A DNA stretch of 64,000 nt from Symsagittifera roscoffensis. Lineage: Eukaryota; Xenacoelomorpha; Acoela; Convolutidae. Each line of letters opens with the position of its first letter. The stretch's first letter is position 1. Below the pieces are notes generated by a model. It made no database searches. It was given only the letters and a program-made list of their open reading frames with translations, and was not told the origin of the DNA. Shown here in pieces: positions 35,422-47,010 of this stretch. The translations under genes were made by a program, and so were the position numbers. The stretch spans positions 25,923,547-25,987,546 of the forward strand of contig NC_087067.1 of NCBI RefSeq assembly GCF_963678635.1. Reading direction: 5' to 3'.

Positions 35422-38400
35422 TTAATTTTTCGAGGGAATTGTTTTCCTGCATTTATCGCGGATCTGATTGCAGATTGCTACGAAAGGTTTCCGATAGTCT
35501 TTATGGCACAACAAAACTATGAACGGGTTCATCATTGAAGTGAAACCATTAGATATAAGAATAAGTTCTGTATTTTTGTTCAGAGCCAGCGGCATTTTGT
35601 AATATTTCCTAACTGGAATCGTTACCGAAATAATGTATATGTAAATAAAATATGTCATTCTGAGAGCCATAATCAAGATCCAAACAGCGCTTATTAATCC
35701 GAATGATACAGCTAAGTGCAGGTTTCTTGTAATTTTTCGTTTTCGTCGAATTAAGACTAATCCAATTCGAATGTACAAATATGTACAAATGGCTGCAGGT
35801 GCGACAGAGTAGATTGACGCTGATATGAGCGATGACAATACTTCAAAGGGCCAAGTTTGTGCAAAAAACTACTATTTAACTTCCGAACAAACATTCGGAA
35901 CTTCATACTCGGGTTGCATGTTAACTCAGGTGGTTCCCACTTTTTTAAAACTAAACAAATTAACACCATACAGTTTCACTGCCTATTTTTGTTACATTAG
36001 CTGTTAAAAATCACTTTATTTTAAGGCCATTTGTAACCCAAAAAGAAAAAACTTACTTTAAAGAGGACTTCGGTAAAGATTAAATATTAATGAAAGAAAC
36101 GTTTTTGCAATTTAAAGCCAGAAAATTTTGCGCTGCTTAAATTGCGCAGCGCTACTTAAGTTGCGCAAGTTGTGAACAAAAACGACCTTGACATAAATTT
36201 GGATTGTTGCAAGGATACAAATAACAAACGAGCACTATTTAAAAAAAATTAGGAGGCCCTCAATTAATTAAACGTTCTTGGAATAAGAATGGCGTGATTT
36301 TGGTACCATGCTTTCAATATAGGTTGAGCAAAAGTTCAGACCAGTTCGTAAATTTTTTCGTCGTTTTTTTTGTGTTCTAAAAAGTTTCTGTCGCATAAAT
36401 TCTTAAATTTCCTGAACGATCATATCGAAAGTCTAGCCAACTTTTTATCTCTTTTTTTGAAAATGCAAGGAAAGGGAGCCTTTTAAAGGCCAACGCTGAA
36501 TCGTGATTTGTTTCGTAGGTCACTTTCAGACCCAGTTTTTTTTCTCTTGTAACTCTGAGAGATGGAAAAAACAAACCGATAAACGCGCTTCGGGGAGTTT
36601 TTGTTGGAATGACAGAGAAGCAGCTAGCTCAAAATCCAACAAATTACAAAATTTTTTAGGTTGGCAGTTTGGTGCTAAATCAGATAAATCCTGAAAAAAA
36701 ACGATCGTAGATTTTTGGGTTTTGTTTGGAAGGGAGGCGTTTACGCAAGCTGTTGCGACACCGGATACAGTAACATGAATTGAATATAAGTGATAGAAAA
36801 TTTTGGAATAATTTTAAAAATTTTATCGGCTAACCAGAAGAATGATTTTTAAAAAACTTTAAACATTTCGGCATCACCACACAAAATTATTCCCTTGTGA
36901 TTATTTGATTGATCGTCATACTGGATAAAATTTTCAAAAACTGCGGTATTCCCAAAATATTGCGCAACGAAGATGGGTGGCATGTTTACATCTAGCTGCA
37001 TGCGTGTGCGTGCAGCCGTTTGAATCAGTTTGTCTTCAGTTGAGAGGGAAAACTGAGTGGCCCTAGCATTTGTTACTGGCAAAACTGCACTGGCTACTGC
37101 AACAGTTAGTGTGAGTTTCTCGTTCAGCTCTTTAAATGCTTGATGAATTTTCGAGCATCTAATTTTTCCGCTGAAAAGTCATGATTTTGCTCTACATGCG
37201 TTTCGATCCTATCGTTATTTTCCGTGTTTGCAGATGCTCGAAAGTTTATGAAGTGGATATTTCAAGCAAATTCAGTTTTTGGTAAGTGTTTTTTTTGCTT
37301 AAAAAAATTCGTGGCCCGACGCTATAAGAATTGGTGTAATTTTAAGTGAAACTGTGAATTCATACGAAGACTCATTCATGATTTCATTTTAGCGTTTGCG
37401 TTTGTTAATGACTGGAGTACAGCATAAAATGATTGTCAGAGTTTTTTATTAGAAAGAAAAGACATGTCATAATTAGTAAGCATAAACATGCTTTTTAGTA
37501 ATCAATTTGGTTTGATGAAGTATCCGCTGGAAAATAAATTGCGAAGTTGTCGAATTTTAAATTTTTTAGGAAGCCTCATTTTAGCAAGTAAAACTGAGAT
37601 AAACGAATTATTTAAAAGCGATGCGTGCGATAATTGCAGGATTAGTTTTGCTGTAATAGGTAATAAGACAAGAAGTTCATACAGCTTTTATTCTGGTGTT
37701 AAGATATGAAAAGGGAGGGTTATTTTGCAATGGGTGAGTAGTCAAAGAACTAATAATAATTGCAAAAAAAAACTCTCAAAACTTTTACATTTCTTACTAC
37801 AGTATTTTAATTTTTCCTTCTAAAGGCCGCATATATAGTTAAAAAAAAACTCCTGGAGTCCGCAATAAAAATAATTTGCCAACAGATTTTCGCCAAGTTT
37901 GTTGTCAGTTTTAGTGTTGTAGTAGACTGAAACAAGAATGCTTGTTTTAGTTAAAGATTATCTATTTAGAAATGTTTTGCTTTTTTTAACGCCCTGTCTC
38001 TTTACCCAATGGTATATGGTAGTTCTAGTAGGTGATCATTTGCTTGCCTCATTTAAATTTGGTAAAATTTTTTCCAAGTTAGAATTTAGTCTATATTGCC
38101 AAATTCAATTTCTTTGGCCAAAAAAGTGAGCTTTGGGCAATTAAGAAACTAAAAAAAACAAATCGCAAAAAAAACATACGACAAACGAATGCATCTAGGA
38201 ATTTGAATTTCATATATCACGTTTAAGATTGCTTGAAACATGTCTGTCAAATTTTTATTTTGAAAACTGTACATCAAAACTACTACTTTCATTGAAAAAT
38301 TGATTTCCTTTTCAAACTGATACAATTTTTTTTTTCGTTCCGTCTTTCGCAGAAAAGTTTGGAATACTTTAATTAGGTACGTTGGATAGACGTTTTTTCT

Positions 38401-41400
38401 TTAAAACCAACTCATTGATATCGATGCCCCCGGGGTCGAGGTGCTTGCTTATAATTCGACTTTCAAAGTCGAGCCCATGTCAGTGCTGAATGGATAAAGA
38501 ATAGTCAAGGCTAGAGGGGATTGATTCGCGCAGAAAATCGAAATATACCTCAAGCACGGTCAAAACATGCCTCGAGCATGGTCGAATCATACGTGGAGCA
38601 CTGTCAAAACGTATCTGGGGCACAGTCGAAACACAACTCGAGCAGCATCGAGCGCGGTCGAAAGATTGCTCGAACACGGTCAAAAATACCGATTGTTACG
38701 CGATAATTCGGAGTCAAAGAGAAAATTTCCTTTCAAATATTAACATTTTTGACTCAAGTTGCAAACCAAAATTCCAAAAGAAGGAAAAAAACAGCTAAAA
38801 AATAGTTCATATCTACAAAAATTTTAAAGGGCAAATAATCTTTTCATTTTTGTTAAAAAGCATCATAAAATGGCACTCGAAAAGCATCAACTATAACGTT
38901 AAAATTTGGATAACATATTTTGTTTGAAAGTCAAAACACACCCAAAACCGGTCGAGCACTGTTGAAACATATCTTGCTTGGGTTGAGCACAGTCGAGCAC
39001 TTTTAAGGTCGAGAACGGTCGAAACATATCTTGCATGGGTAGAGCGCTGTCGAAGCATATCTTGCTTAAGTCGAGCACGGTCGAGCACATTTATTCGGTT
39101 GAGCAAGTTCGAAACATACCAAATTTTGGTCCAGCACGGTCAAAATATACCAAGTTTTGGTCGAGACGGTCGAAACATACCGATTATCGGTCGAGATGGT
39201 CGAAACAATAAATGATCTGGGCCGAGCGCAAAATCAAATAAAAATTTTGCGTATGATTTTTTCTTTAAATTTTGGAATTATAGCTTGAAACTTTGAACAA
39301 TTTATGAAAAAAATAAAGCGTGGACAATTATACTTTTAATGAGCGTGCAGCAAATGCGTCGAACTGATCAAGCAGACTAGTTTTCTAAATGAGTCCAGGC
39401 ACGCTAATTGATACAAGCAATTTATTAATACATGAAAAACAGGCTACCCTGTACTTTCGTTGTTCCGACTTTTTCGATGAAAATGACGGAATGTTTGTGC
39501 TCGGGTGATCTTTTTCCAGACCGATTTCGATTTCTTAATTATTCTTTTTTGACATTTCTTATATCATTCGGAGGTATTGTTGTCTTGGGCTCAGCTGGTC
39601 CTGGGCTCATTTTAAAAAACAGTTTCACCTCTGATCACTTTCCGTAAAATTTTGAGGATTTAGAGATAGCCAAATTGGCCATTTGATACAATTAACTCTG
39701 GATTTAACTCGGCTAATAGTGCGACAGCGGAGGTTTAATACGTCTTCGAAATCGTTCCAAATTGGGTTGAGGCATGCTCTTCAGTTTATTTAATACTTTG
39801 CTAAATGCAAAACAAATCCTTTTGTACTTAGCGTGTTCGGGAGTGTTTAAAAATCCAAAATAAGTGCTCGAAATTTTCATTTTTGTTTGAAAATTTAAGC
39901 AACTCCATATAATTTAAACTGCAGTTGTGAAAATTTAAGCAACTCCATATAATTTAAACTGCAGTTGTGAAAATCAGGCCTTTGTCCTGATACTACGGCC
40001 ATTTTTGTTGGGTGTTAGTGGGTTGATTTTCATAAATAACAAATATGAGTTTTTATAATTATTGTTTTTATGAAAGCACTATCGAATGATTAATCTTAAT
40101 TTATTTAAAACCCACCAAAAACAGTCGGAACTTTTCGATATTTGCTTGGATGCCAGCAGCCTTGTCGACGTTTTCATCCGTAGTCATTTGCTTTATTGTA
40201 TCAAAAAAAGGGAAACTACGTGCCGTTTGGTCTACAGCCAACTACTCCAGTAAAATATATCTTTTTGTACTTAACATAGCGCGTGAAGGTGACTAAAAAA
40301 AATCAAAGAAAATTTTAATTTTTTTTTTGAAAATTTCATCAACTTTTTTCAATTTAAATACTCTATGGAAATTAAAATGCAGTAGGAACATTCCGGATTT
40401 TAACCTGATACTAAAAGTAGCTTTGTATTCATTTCAAACCCCTTAAGGGCCAGTCAAAACTTATTAGATATTTGCATGGATACCAGCAGTCTTGTTCGTT
40501 TTTCATTCGGTTTCATTGCTTTTTTGCATTAGAAAAGTAGAGCATTCCGTGCCATTTGGTCTGCAACCAACTATTCGAGTAATTAGTCAATTGATTAAGT
40601 GCATGAACTGAGCGCTTCCTAAATTAACTAAGTTCATCGGCTGACCCAGCTTAACTTGTTTCCTAACAGCTTCTTTTTTCGATAGATTCCATTTATAAAA
40701 ATCATGAATTATTGTACGCTTTAAACTTAATATATCGGCTGCATTCATTCCTAGTTGAAACTCTAAGTAAATAAATTGCCGCTTTTTGCGTCTCGATAGC
40801 AGATTCAGGGATTTCGCGGAGCGGTATTTTAGATTTTAAGAAGAAAAAGAAAAACTCATTCCTTTCTTTTGGCTCAAAAATTTCACTTTCGGAACTAACC
40901 CAAAGCATAAAAAATATTGTGTATGGTATATTGTCTGGAACACAGAAATTTCTTTTTTAAATTGAACCTTAAAAACGGTGTTTTTTTTGTTGGTTTTTGT
41001 ACATAATTATTGTACAAAAGCAGCAGTGATGAGTCTTTTTTCTGAACATTAGTATAAGTTTTATGAAATGTTCTGAGGCTCAACAGGCGAAAATTCGTAA
41101 GAGGCGAGAAATCCTAACAGCAAATTGGTCGGTAATCACTTATTCATGCGCACTTCGTGCCTAATGTAAGAGGTGAAATATTTTGTTGTCCTGTGCTCAA
41201 CTTATCCTGGGCTTAATTTCAAAAAAAAATATTTCAACTCTTACAAAACTGTTCGAATGATATAAAAAATTGTCAAAAAATGCGCTAATTAAGAAATCGA
41301 AAACGGTCTGGAAAAAAATCACACGAGAACAAACATTCCGTCATTTTCTTCGGAAATAGTCGGAAAAATGAAAGTACAGAGTAACACGTTTTTCATGTAT

Positions 41401-42559
41401 TAATAAATAGCTTGTATCAAATAGCGTGCCACAACTTATTTAGAAAACTAGTTTGCTTGATCAATTCGCCTCATTTGCTGCGCGCTAATTAAAAGTCTCG
41501 ATCAATTGAGTAATATCTTTCCTCTTTAATGATCAACTGAGCTGTCTACCCCAAGCAAAAACTGTAAAACGCTACAAAAGGCAAACGCAAGTAGATGGTT
41601 GATGGGTTCATAGCACGCAGTCAATTGACCGAATGAAGCTTCTTTTTCGAGAACAATTTTCAAAAGGAAAAAAACCGAAACCTATAAGAAAAAGCAATTT
41701 TTTGTTTGGGCGACCATTGCCTCATCGAGGAAGGCGAGTTACGAAGGCTGGTGCTCTAGCCTGGCATCTGAAGACCAAAAATGTTTTCCGCAGCACTTTT
41801 CTAATTCCATATATGACAGAAAAAAGTCGCTTGATGTGCCTCAGTTTTATTGATTCTTTTTTTCCCACTCTGAATGTAATATTTGAGCTTTGATTTTGTA
41901 ATTTTTGGCGTTCCAGATTTTTTAAAGAATCTAGTTCATGATTTCATACCATTCAAACTAATTGTGAACAAATTTGGCCCCCCTCTGAGAAGATAATTGT
42001 TTTGATAGGTGAGGATAAATCCCCAATGGCAGTTCCAGTCATGAGTTGCATAGCGAATAACTGCATCACAAACAAATGAACAGATGATCACAATAGTCGA
42101 TATAAAATACCATTTTTGGCGCTTATCTCGAGCCAGAATCACTTTCGCGTCCGTAGGCCGACAGATGTTCACATATCGATCAAACGCTAGCAATAGAGAG
42201 CAGATCCCACTTCCGTATTCGTTCAGTCGCTGCAGAAAAAGTTCCGGCAAGCAAGCATAAACAAACCAGTTGAAGTTTTGCGTGATGAAACTTCGAATGT
42301 GGTTTGATAGGTACTTTCGCAAAAGTTCATACATTTCAACGAACCAATTACCGTATGTGACAGGAATGACTCCAAATTTATCCAATCGAACAAATTCGTA
42401 AGCAAAAAAGTGGCCACAAAAGCCAGGTCCGGTGGCCAGGAAGTCAATAGTGGCTGTGAGGAACAGAGGAACCTTCTCAAGTTCTCTCAGATCAGAAACT
42501 AGCAGGAAACAACACATCAGATACAAGTTGAAAGTCGCTGTCACAGCACCCAAAATGAA
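35422..42559 (-). CDS. Class A (rhodopsin-like) GPCR, first exon(s) missing
   Basis: Exons on the minus strand: 42559-41950 and 35840-35422, with matching split-codon phase (G|TA), donor GTATGA and acceptor GAAG; the intron is 6,109 bases. The visible protein is about 342 residues. The first exon begins at an acceptor (AG 42561-42560) inside the first membrane helix. It carries TM1-TM4 with the TM3 motif FDRYVNICRP (DRY) and Cys residues in the extracellular loops. The second carries TM5 (VAPAAICTYLYIRIGLVLI), TM6 and TM7 (SMMNPFIVLLCHKDYRKPF). The NPxxY motif is NPFIV, lacking the Tyr. Cytoplasmic basic stretches (IRRKRKITR) fit G-protein coupling. The ligand cannot be inferred; orphan and peptide-type receptors look alike at this level. 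The start codon and N-terminus lie upstream of 42559 and were not found. Confidence 0.8.
36849..37170 (-). CDS. Candidate terminal exon inside the GPCR intron
   Basis: On the minus strand a strong acceptor (GACTTTTCAG, AG 37172-37171) opens a frame of about 107 codons ending TAA at 36849. The peptide starts GKIRCSKIHQAFKELNEKL, has a mildly hydrophobic stretch (LTLTVAVASAVLPV), and ends with GIILCGDAEMFKVF. It is coding-like in composition and G+C-richer than its flanks. No family is recognised. It lies on the same strand as the GPCR, inside its long intron, so it is either a nested gene, an alternative 3' exon or a relic. Phase allows joining to a codon with two bases upstream. Confidence 0.4.
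38540..39215. repeat. Degenerate minisatellite, core TCGAGCACGGTCGAAACATA
   Basis: Units of about 20-25 bases with the core GGTCGAGCACGGTCGAAACA occur at 38540-38700 and 38940-39215, split by an unrelated A+T-rich 240 bases. Units vary (CACTGTCAAAACG, ACACGGTCAAAAATACC), so the array is old. It is rich in CG compared with the rest of the window. Confidence 0.75.
39332..41496. mobile_element. 2.2-kb element with ~250-base terminal inverted repeats
   Basis: The left arm (39332-39575) begins ACTTTTAATGAGCGTGCAGC. The right arm (41245-41496) ends with the complement, GCTGCGCGCTAATTAAAAGT. Shared interior blocks include CATGTATTAATAAAT / ATTTATTAATACATG and TCCGTCATTTTC / GAAAATGACGGA. Next to each arm a direct repeat (CCTGGGCTCATTTTAAAA and CCTGGGCTTAATTTCAAA) follows. 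The inside (39820-40590) is a diverged tandem duplication. No transposase ORF is seen, so it is non-autonomous or decayed. Confidence 0.65.
39880..39980 (+). repeat. Two-copy 40-base direct repeat
   Basis: The unit GAAAATTTAAGCAACTCCAT plus its 20-base continuation (to ACTGCAGTTGT) is present twice head to tail, identical in both copies. Confidence 0.8.
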
Positions 42560-42680
42560 CTAAATAGAAATAACAGAGGGGCTGCAATTTTGTTGTTTTT
42601 AATATTTCAAAAAAATCGAATCTGATTGGTTGAAATGATTCCAATCGAGGAATTAATACATTTCGATTGCAATCTGCAGC

Positions 42681-42830
42681 TCATTTCACATATTTTTTTT
42701 CTAGCTCGTAAAATCCATTTGGTTGTTTTAAAAAGAGGGTCAACAAAATTTTCAAAAAATGAAAATACGCTCGTCGCCCTCGAGAAAATCCTAGATCCGC
42801 TCCTGACTGGAGGATATAATAACTATTTTT
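42681..42830 (-). repeat. Possible transposon fragment with GADLGFSRG-like frame
   Basis: The plus strand has GAAAATCCTAGATCCGCTCC (42783-42802); the minus-strand frame reads SGADLGFSRGRRA. I recall this short motif recurring in mobile-element relics of invertebrate genomes, so I call it a transposon fragment. From memory only. Confidence 0.35.
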
Positions 42831-43001
42831 TAAAAACGTATTGTTTGAATGTTCTACGCAAGACATATCATATCAGAAAAAACCTAACTTCACAGGTGAT
42901 ATTCTCATGACAAAAGGCCCGAACGCGCAAATTTTCACGCTTTTTTCTTATTTTTGAGTCCTGATTGGCTAATTTAACTTTCGGGCTTTCGGTATTTCTT
43001 T

Positions 43002-46000
43002 GGGCAGAGTAATTTCTAGTTTAATTTAAGGTTTGTGTATTTGAGGTTTGTAAATTAAAAATAAATTGATCTAACGAATTAAAATCGTTGGCAACTGGAC
43101 CGTTTTTTTGGGTGGTAAAATAACTTCTTCAAAATCATAGCTCTAAAATACGAAAAACTGAAAATGACGCTTTCATTGCTTTCTTTCTTTTTTCACGTAA
43201 AACAATCAAAAACTAGAAAAAAAACCGCAAACTTAAAGATTTTAAGCTGTTGTTGCTTCTCCAAATTAATAGACGAAGTGCAAAATATTTTATCGTTAAG
43301 AAAATATGGTCGTTTTTGCTTTTCGTTTGTCAATTTTATGAAAAAATTAAACAGCAGGATTTTGAAAAAAAAAGTCAAAATAGGCATTCAGACAAAGTAC
43401 TGTGTTTGACCAAAATGGATTTTTTTTAATTATTTTTGCGCAAGCAAGTGTGTTTGCTTTTTATGAACTTCTCTTACTATTTCTAATGAAAACACAATTG
43501 CAGCTAAAGTAGTGCTTGTTTTTCCGATAAAATTCCGTTTGCTACATTTAGCGTCTTGAGTTTGAACTCATTTTTACTCATTTTTTTCTTAAACGTATCC
43601 CGCATTGCAGTTCTATGAATGAAAATTGATTATAACTGAGTTTCATTGTCAGTGTCCACAAAAAAGAAAAAAACAGCGATTATAATCAATTATTAATGGA
43701 TTGCATTGTTAAGATTTTTTGAGACAAAATCCATTTTAAATCCAATATAATTGATTTTTTTTCACTTTATTGAGATGCGAATTTCAACGCATTCGAAACC
43801 TTTTCTACGTTTTAAGCTATAGTTGGCTACTTGTTGCTCATTTTTTTTCTGCTTAAGTTTGAGATTTTTTTAAACTTTTTATGTGACTCAATATCTGAAT
43901 TTTGTTCCTTTCAGCAATTATCTTAAGCTAAAAGAAACGTGGGGGGGGGGGGGTAAAATGGAGGTGGACTAATTCCCCTTCCATTACCCTCCTCCTAGCG
44001 TTTGTCCCTTTGCCTCCTTACAAACCCCATCCCAATTTTGGGCAGAGTAATTTCTAGTTGATTTCAAGGTTTGTGTATTTAAAGTTTGTAAATTGAAAAT
44101 AAATGGATCTAACGAAATAAAATTGTTGGCATCTGAACCGCTTTTTTTGGGTGCCGAAAATTTTTTTTCAAAACCATAGCTAAGAAATACCAAAAACTAA
44201 AAAATGACGATTTTATTGCTTTCTTTCTTCACGTAAAACAATCAAAAACTAGAGAGAAACTGCGAACTTAAAGTTCGCGATTTTCAGCTGTTGTTGGTTC
44301 TTCAAATTCATAGAAGAAGTGCAATGTATTTTATTGTAAAGAATTCTTTTTTACTCAATTCATTTTGAATTCATTTTTAAGTTTGAATTCATTTTTACTC
44401 AATTTTTTCCTAAACGCATCCCGCATTGCAGTTCTATAAATGAAAATTAATTATAGTTGAGTTTCATTGTCAGTGTCCACAAAAAAGAAAAAAACAGCGA
44501 TTATAATCAATTATTAATGGATTGTATTTTAAGATTTTTGGAGGCAACAAAATCCATTTTTAATCCAATATAATTGATTTTTTTTTCACTTTATTGAGAT
44601 GCGAATTTCAACGCATTCAAAACTTTTTCTACGTTTTAAGCTATAGTTGGTTACTTGTTGCTCATTTTTTTTTCTGCTTAAATTGAGATTTTTGTTACTT
44701 TTTATGTGACTCAATAACTGAATTTTGTTCCTTTCAACAATTATCTTAAGCTAAAAGAAACTTGGGGGGGGGGGGGTAAAATGGAGGTGGACTAACTCCC
44801 CTTCCATTACCCTCCTCCTAGCGTTTGTCCTTTTGCCTCCTTACAAACCCCATCTGGGCAGAATGATTTCTAGTTGATTTCAAGGTTTGTGTATTTAAGG
44901 TTTGTAAATTGAAAATAAATGGATCTAACGAAATAAAATTGTTCGCATCTGAACCGTTTTTTTGGGTGCCAAAAATGTTTTTTTTTTCAAAACCATAGCT
45001 GAAAAATACAAAAATGAAAAAATGACGATTTTATTGCTTTCTTTCTTCACGTAAAACAATCAAAAACTAGAGAGAAACTGCGAAGTTAAAGTTCGCGAAT
45101 TTAAGCTGTTGTTGTTTTTTCAAATTCATAGAAGAAGTGCAAGGTATTTTATTGTAAAGAAGATATGGCCGTTTTTGCTTTTTTTGTCAATTTTTTGAAA
45201 ACTTAAACTGCAAGATTTAAAAAAAAAAAAACAAGTCAAAATAGGCGTTCAGATAAAAATGCGTGAATTTTTTTTTGTTAATTTCTAATAAATAAAAAAA
45301 ATTTTAAGTCTTCGACTAGAATAATGCAGAGGCAGCACTCGCATTTGCTATTTAATGAAATAGACGGTTATTAAGATGAATGTGACACACTGAGGCAAAA
45401 AAAAATCGAGGCTTCAGTGACTTGTATAACACTCAATGACATCAGTTCTAAGTCGCATACGGGATATATATCTTTCGGCATGTAAATTGATCAAAACCAG
45501 CTAGTTTGTAGGTAACAGGCTTTTGTTATTTTTGTGCAAGCAAGGGGTATGCTTTTTATAAACTTCTCTTAATATTTCAAATGAAATTATAATAGCAGCT
45601 AAATTAGTGCTTGTTTTTCTAATAACATTCAGTTTGCTACATTTAGCGTCTTGAATTTGATTTTTTTGTGTTCAATTTTTTCTTACAGCACATTCCGCAT
45701 TGGAGTTTTATTATTAAAAATTGATAATTTTTGAGCTGTATCGTCAGTGTCCACAAAAACAAAAAAGAAAAAAAATCGATTATAAACAATTATTAATGTA
45801 TTGTATGATTATTACTTTTCGAGGCAACAAAATCCATTTTTAATCCATAATAATTGATGTTTTTTAACTTTAATGATACGCAAATTTTGACGATCTCAAA
45901 GTTTTTTCTACGTTTTAAGCTATAGTTGGTTACTTGTTGCTTAATTGTTTTCTGCTTAACTTCTTTATTTTTGTTAATTTTTTGTGACTCAAAAACTGAA

Positions 46001-46130
46001 TTTTATTCGTTTCAAAATTTTTCTGAAATTAAAAGACACTTTGGGAGGGGGGGGGGGGGCAAAATGGAGGTGGGCTAATTCCCTTTCCATTACTCTCCTA
46101 CTAGCGTTTGTCCCTTTGCCCGCTTACAAC
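43002..46130 (+). repeat. Three-unit tandem repeat with poly-G runs
   Basis: Units start with GGGCAGAGTAATTTCTAG at 43002 and 44040 and GGGCAGAATGATTTCTAG at 44856; lengths are about 1,038, 816 and 1,270 bases. Each ends with a G run of about 13 (43941-43953, 44764-44776, 46047-46059), then TAAAATGGAGGTGG-like sequence and TAGCGTTTGTCC. Units 2 and 1 differ by internal deletions and unit 3 carries an extra middle segment. The ORFs are chance frames. Confidence 0.85.
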
Positions 46131-46295
46131 CGAACCACCCCCACCTGAAACCCCCCCCACAACTCAACCACCACCGCCACCTGACACAACCCCTCCCCTC
46201 ACACCTGAGACGGTGGGGTGGTTGGATCAGGTGTGGTGGGGTTAGGTTGGCTTAGGTGTGGGGAAGGGGGTTGGTTAAGGTGCGGGGAGGGGAAA
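46131..46295. repeat. C-rich then G-rich low-complexity block
   Basis: The plus strand changes from C-rich (CCACCCCCACCTGAAACC, then CCACCACCGCCACC) to G-rich (GGTGTGGTGGGGTTAGG, GGGGAAGGGGG) near 46207. The two halves are partly complementary (CACACCTGA with TCAGGTGTGG), so hairpin and G-quadruplex folding are both possible. Confidence 0.6.
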
Positions 46296-47010
46296 ACTAA
46301 CAGAACTTTTTTTTGCTATTGAGTTGAGGTTTAGAAATGGAGTAGGTCAAATTTTTGCTGTGCAAAGCTTCTTTAGTACTCAATTGATAAATGCAGATAT
46401 TTTGCAAAATTTTTGCACGACGCGAAACAAAAATAAACTGGAAAAAAATCAGTTTCATTGTGATCTTCCATTTATTATATAATCCACTATAATGGATTTC
46501 AAATGAATTATAACGCTTTTTGTTTTTGCGAAAAAATGGATTTATTTCCAACTTGAATCCATGCTTGTCTGAACTTATTATGGGAATCAATTATATTGAG
46601 AAATTTTTAGACCACGAAATTTCATTATGATGATTTTTTTTCACTTTTCTTAAATGCAGGATTTCACAGTAAAAGTCATTGTGAGTGTTAACTTTTTTAA
46701 ACCAATTTTTGTTGTAATAAGTTGTAAGCAACTATAAAATAAAACACAATGCTGACAGTATGCGATTCAATTCGCGACTGTTTCGAATGCGTTTTTAATT
46801 TTTTGAGGTAACTTCTTTTTTGCAAAAACAGAATTGACAAAAAGTTTTCTCCTGAATGAATACAATTTTTGTCTATTAGCCTATTATATCGATTATTTAT
46901 ATCGTTTTTATCAATTATTGAAAAATTTTCGAACACGAGTGAATCGTCGCCACTGCCAGGCGATCAAAAAAATCGGGTATTTCACTGGAATTGATTATCC
47001 AATTTGCGGC
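46296..47010. other. A+T-rich DNA flanking the 3.7-kb array, no gene seen
   Basis: Short ORFs only; no domain or splice support. Confidence 0.4.

Noticed and set aside
37234-37281. 48-base plus-strand microexon with consensus splice sites
   Set aside because: Too short to support alone, and part of a local inverted repeat with the minus-strand exon start at 37150.
38540-39215. CRISPR-like array
   Set aside because: Unit lengths vary, there are no unique spacers of fixed size, and the genome is animal; it is a minisatellite.
46207-46275. Telomere-like G-rich sequence
   Set aside because: There is no regular TTAGGG or other short telomeric unit; GGTTAGG occurs only once within irregular G-rich DNA.
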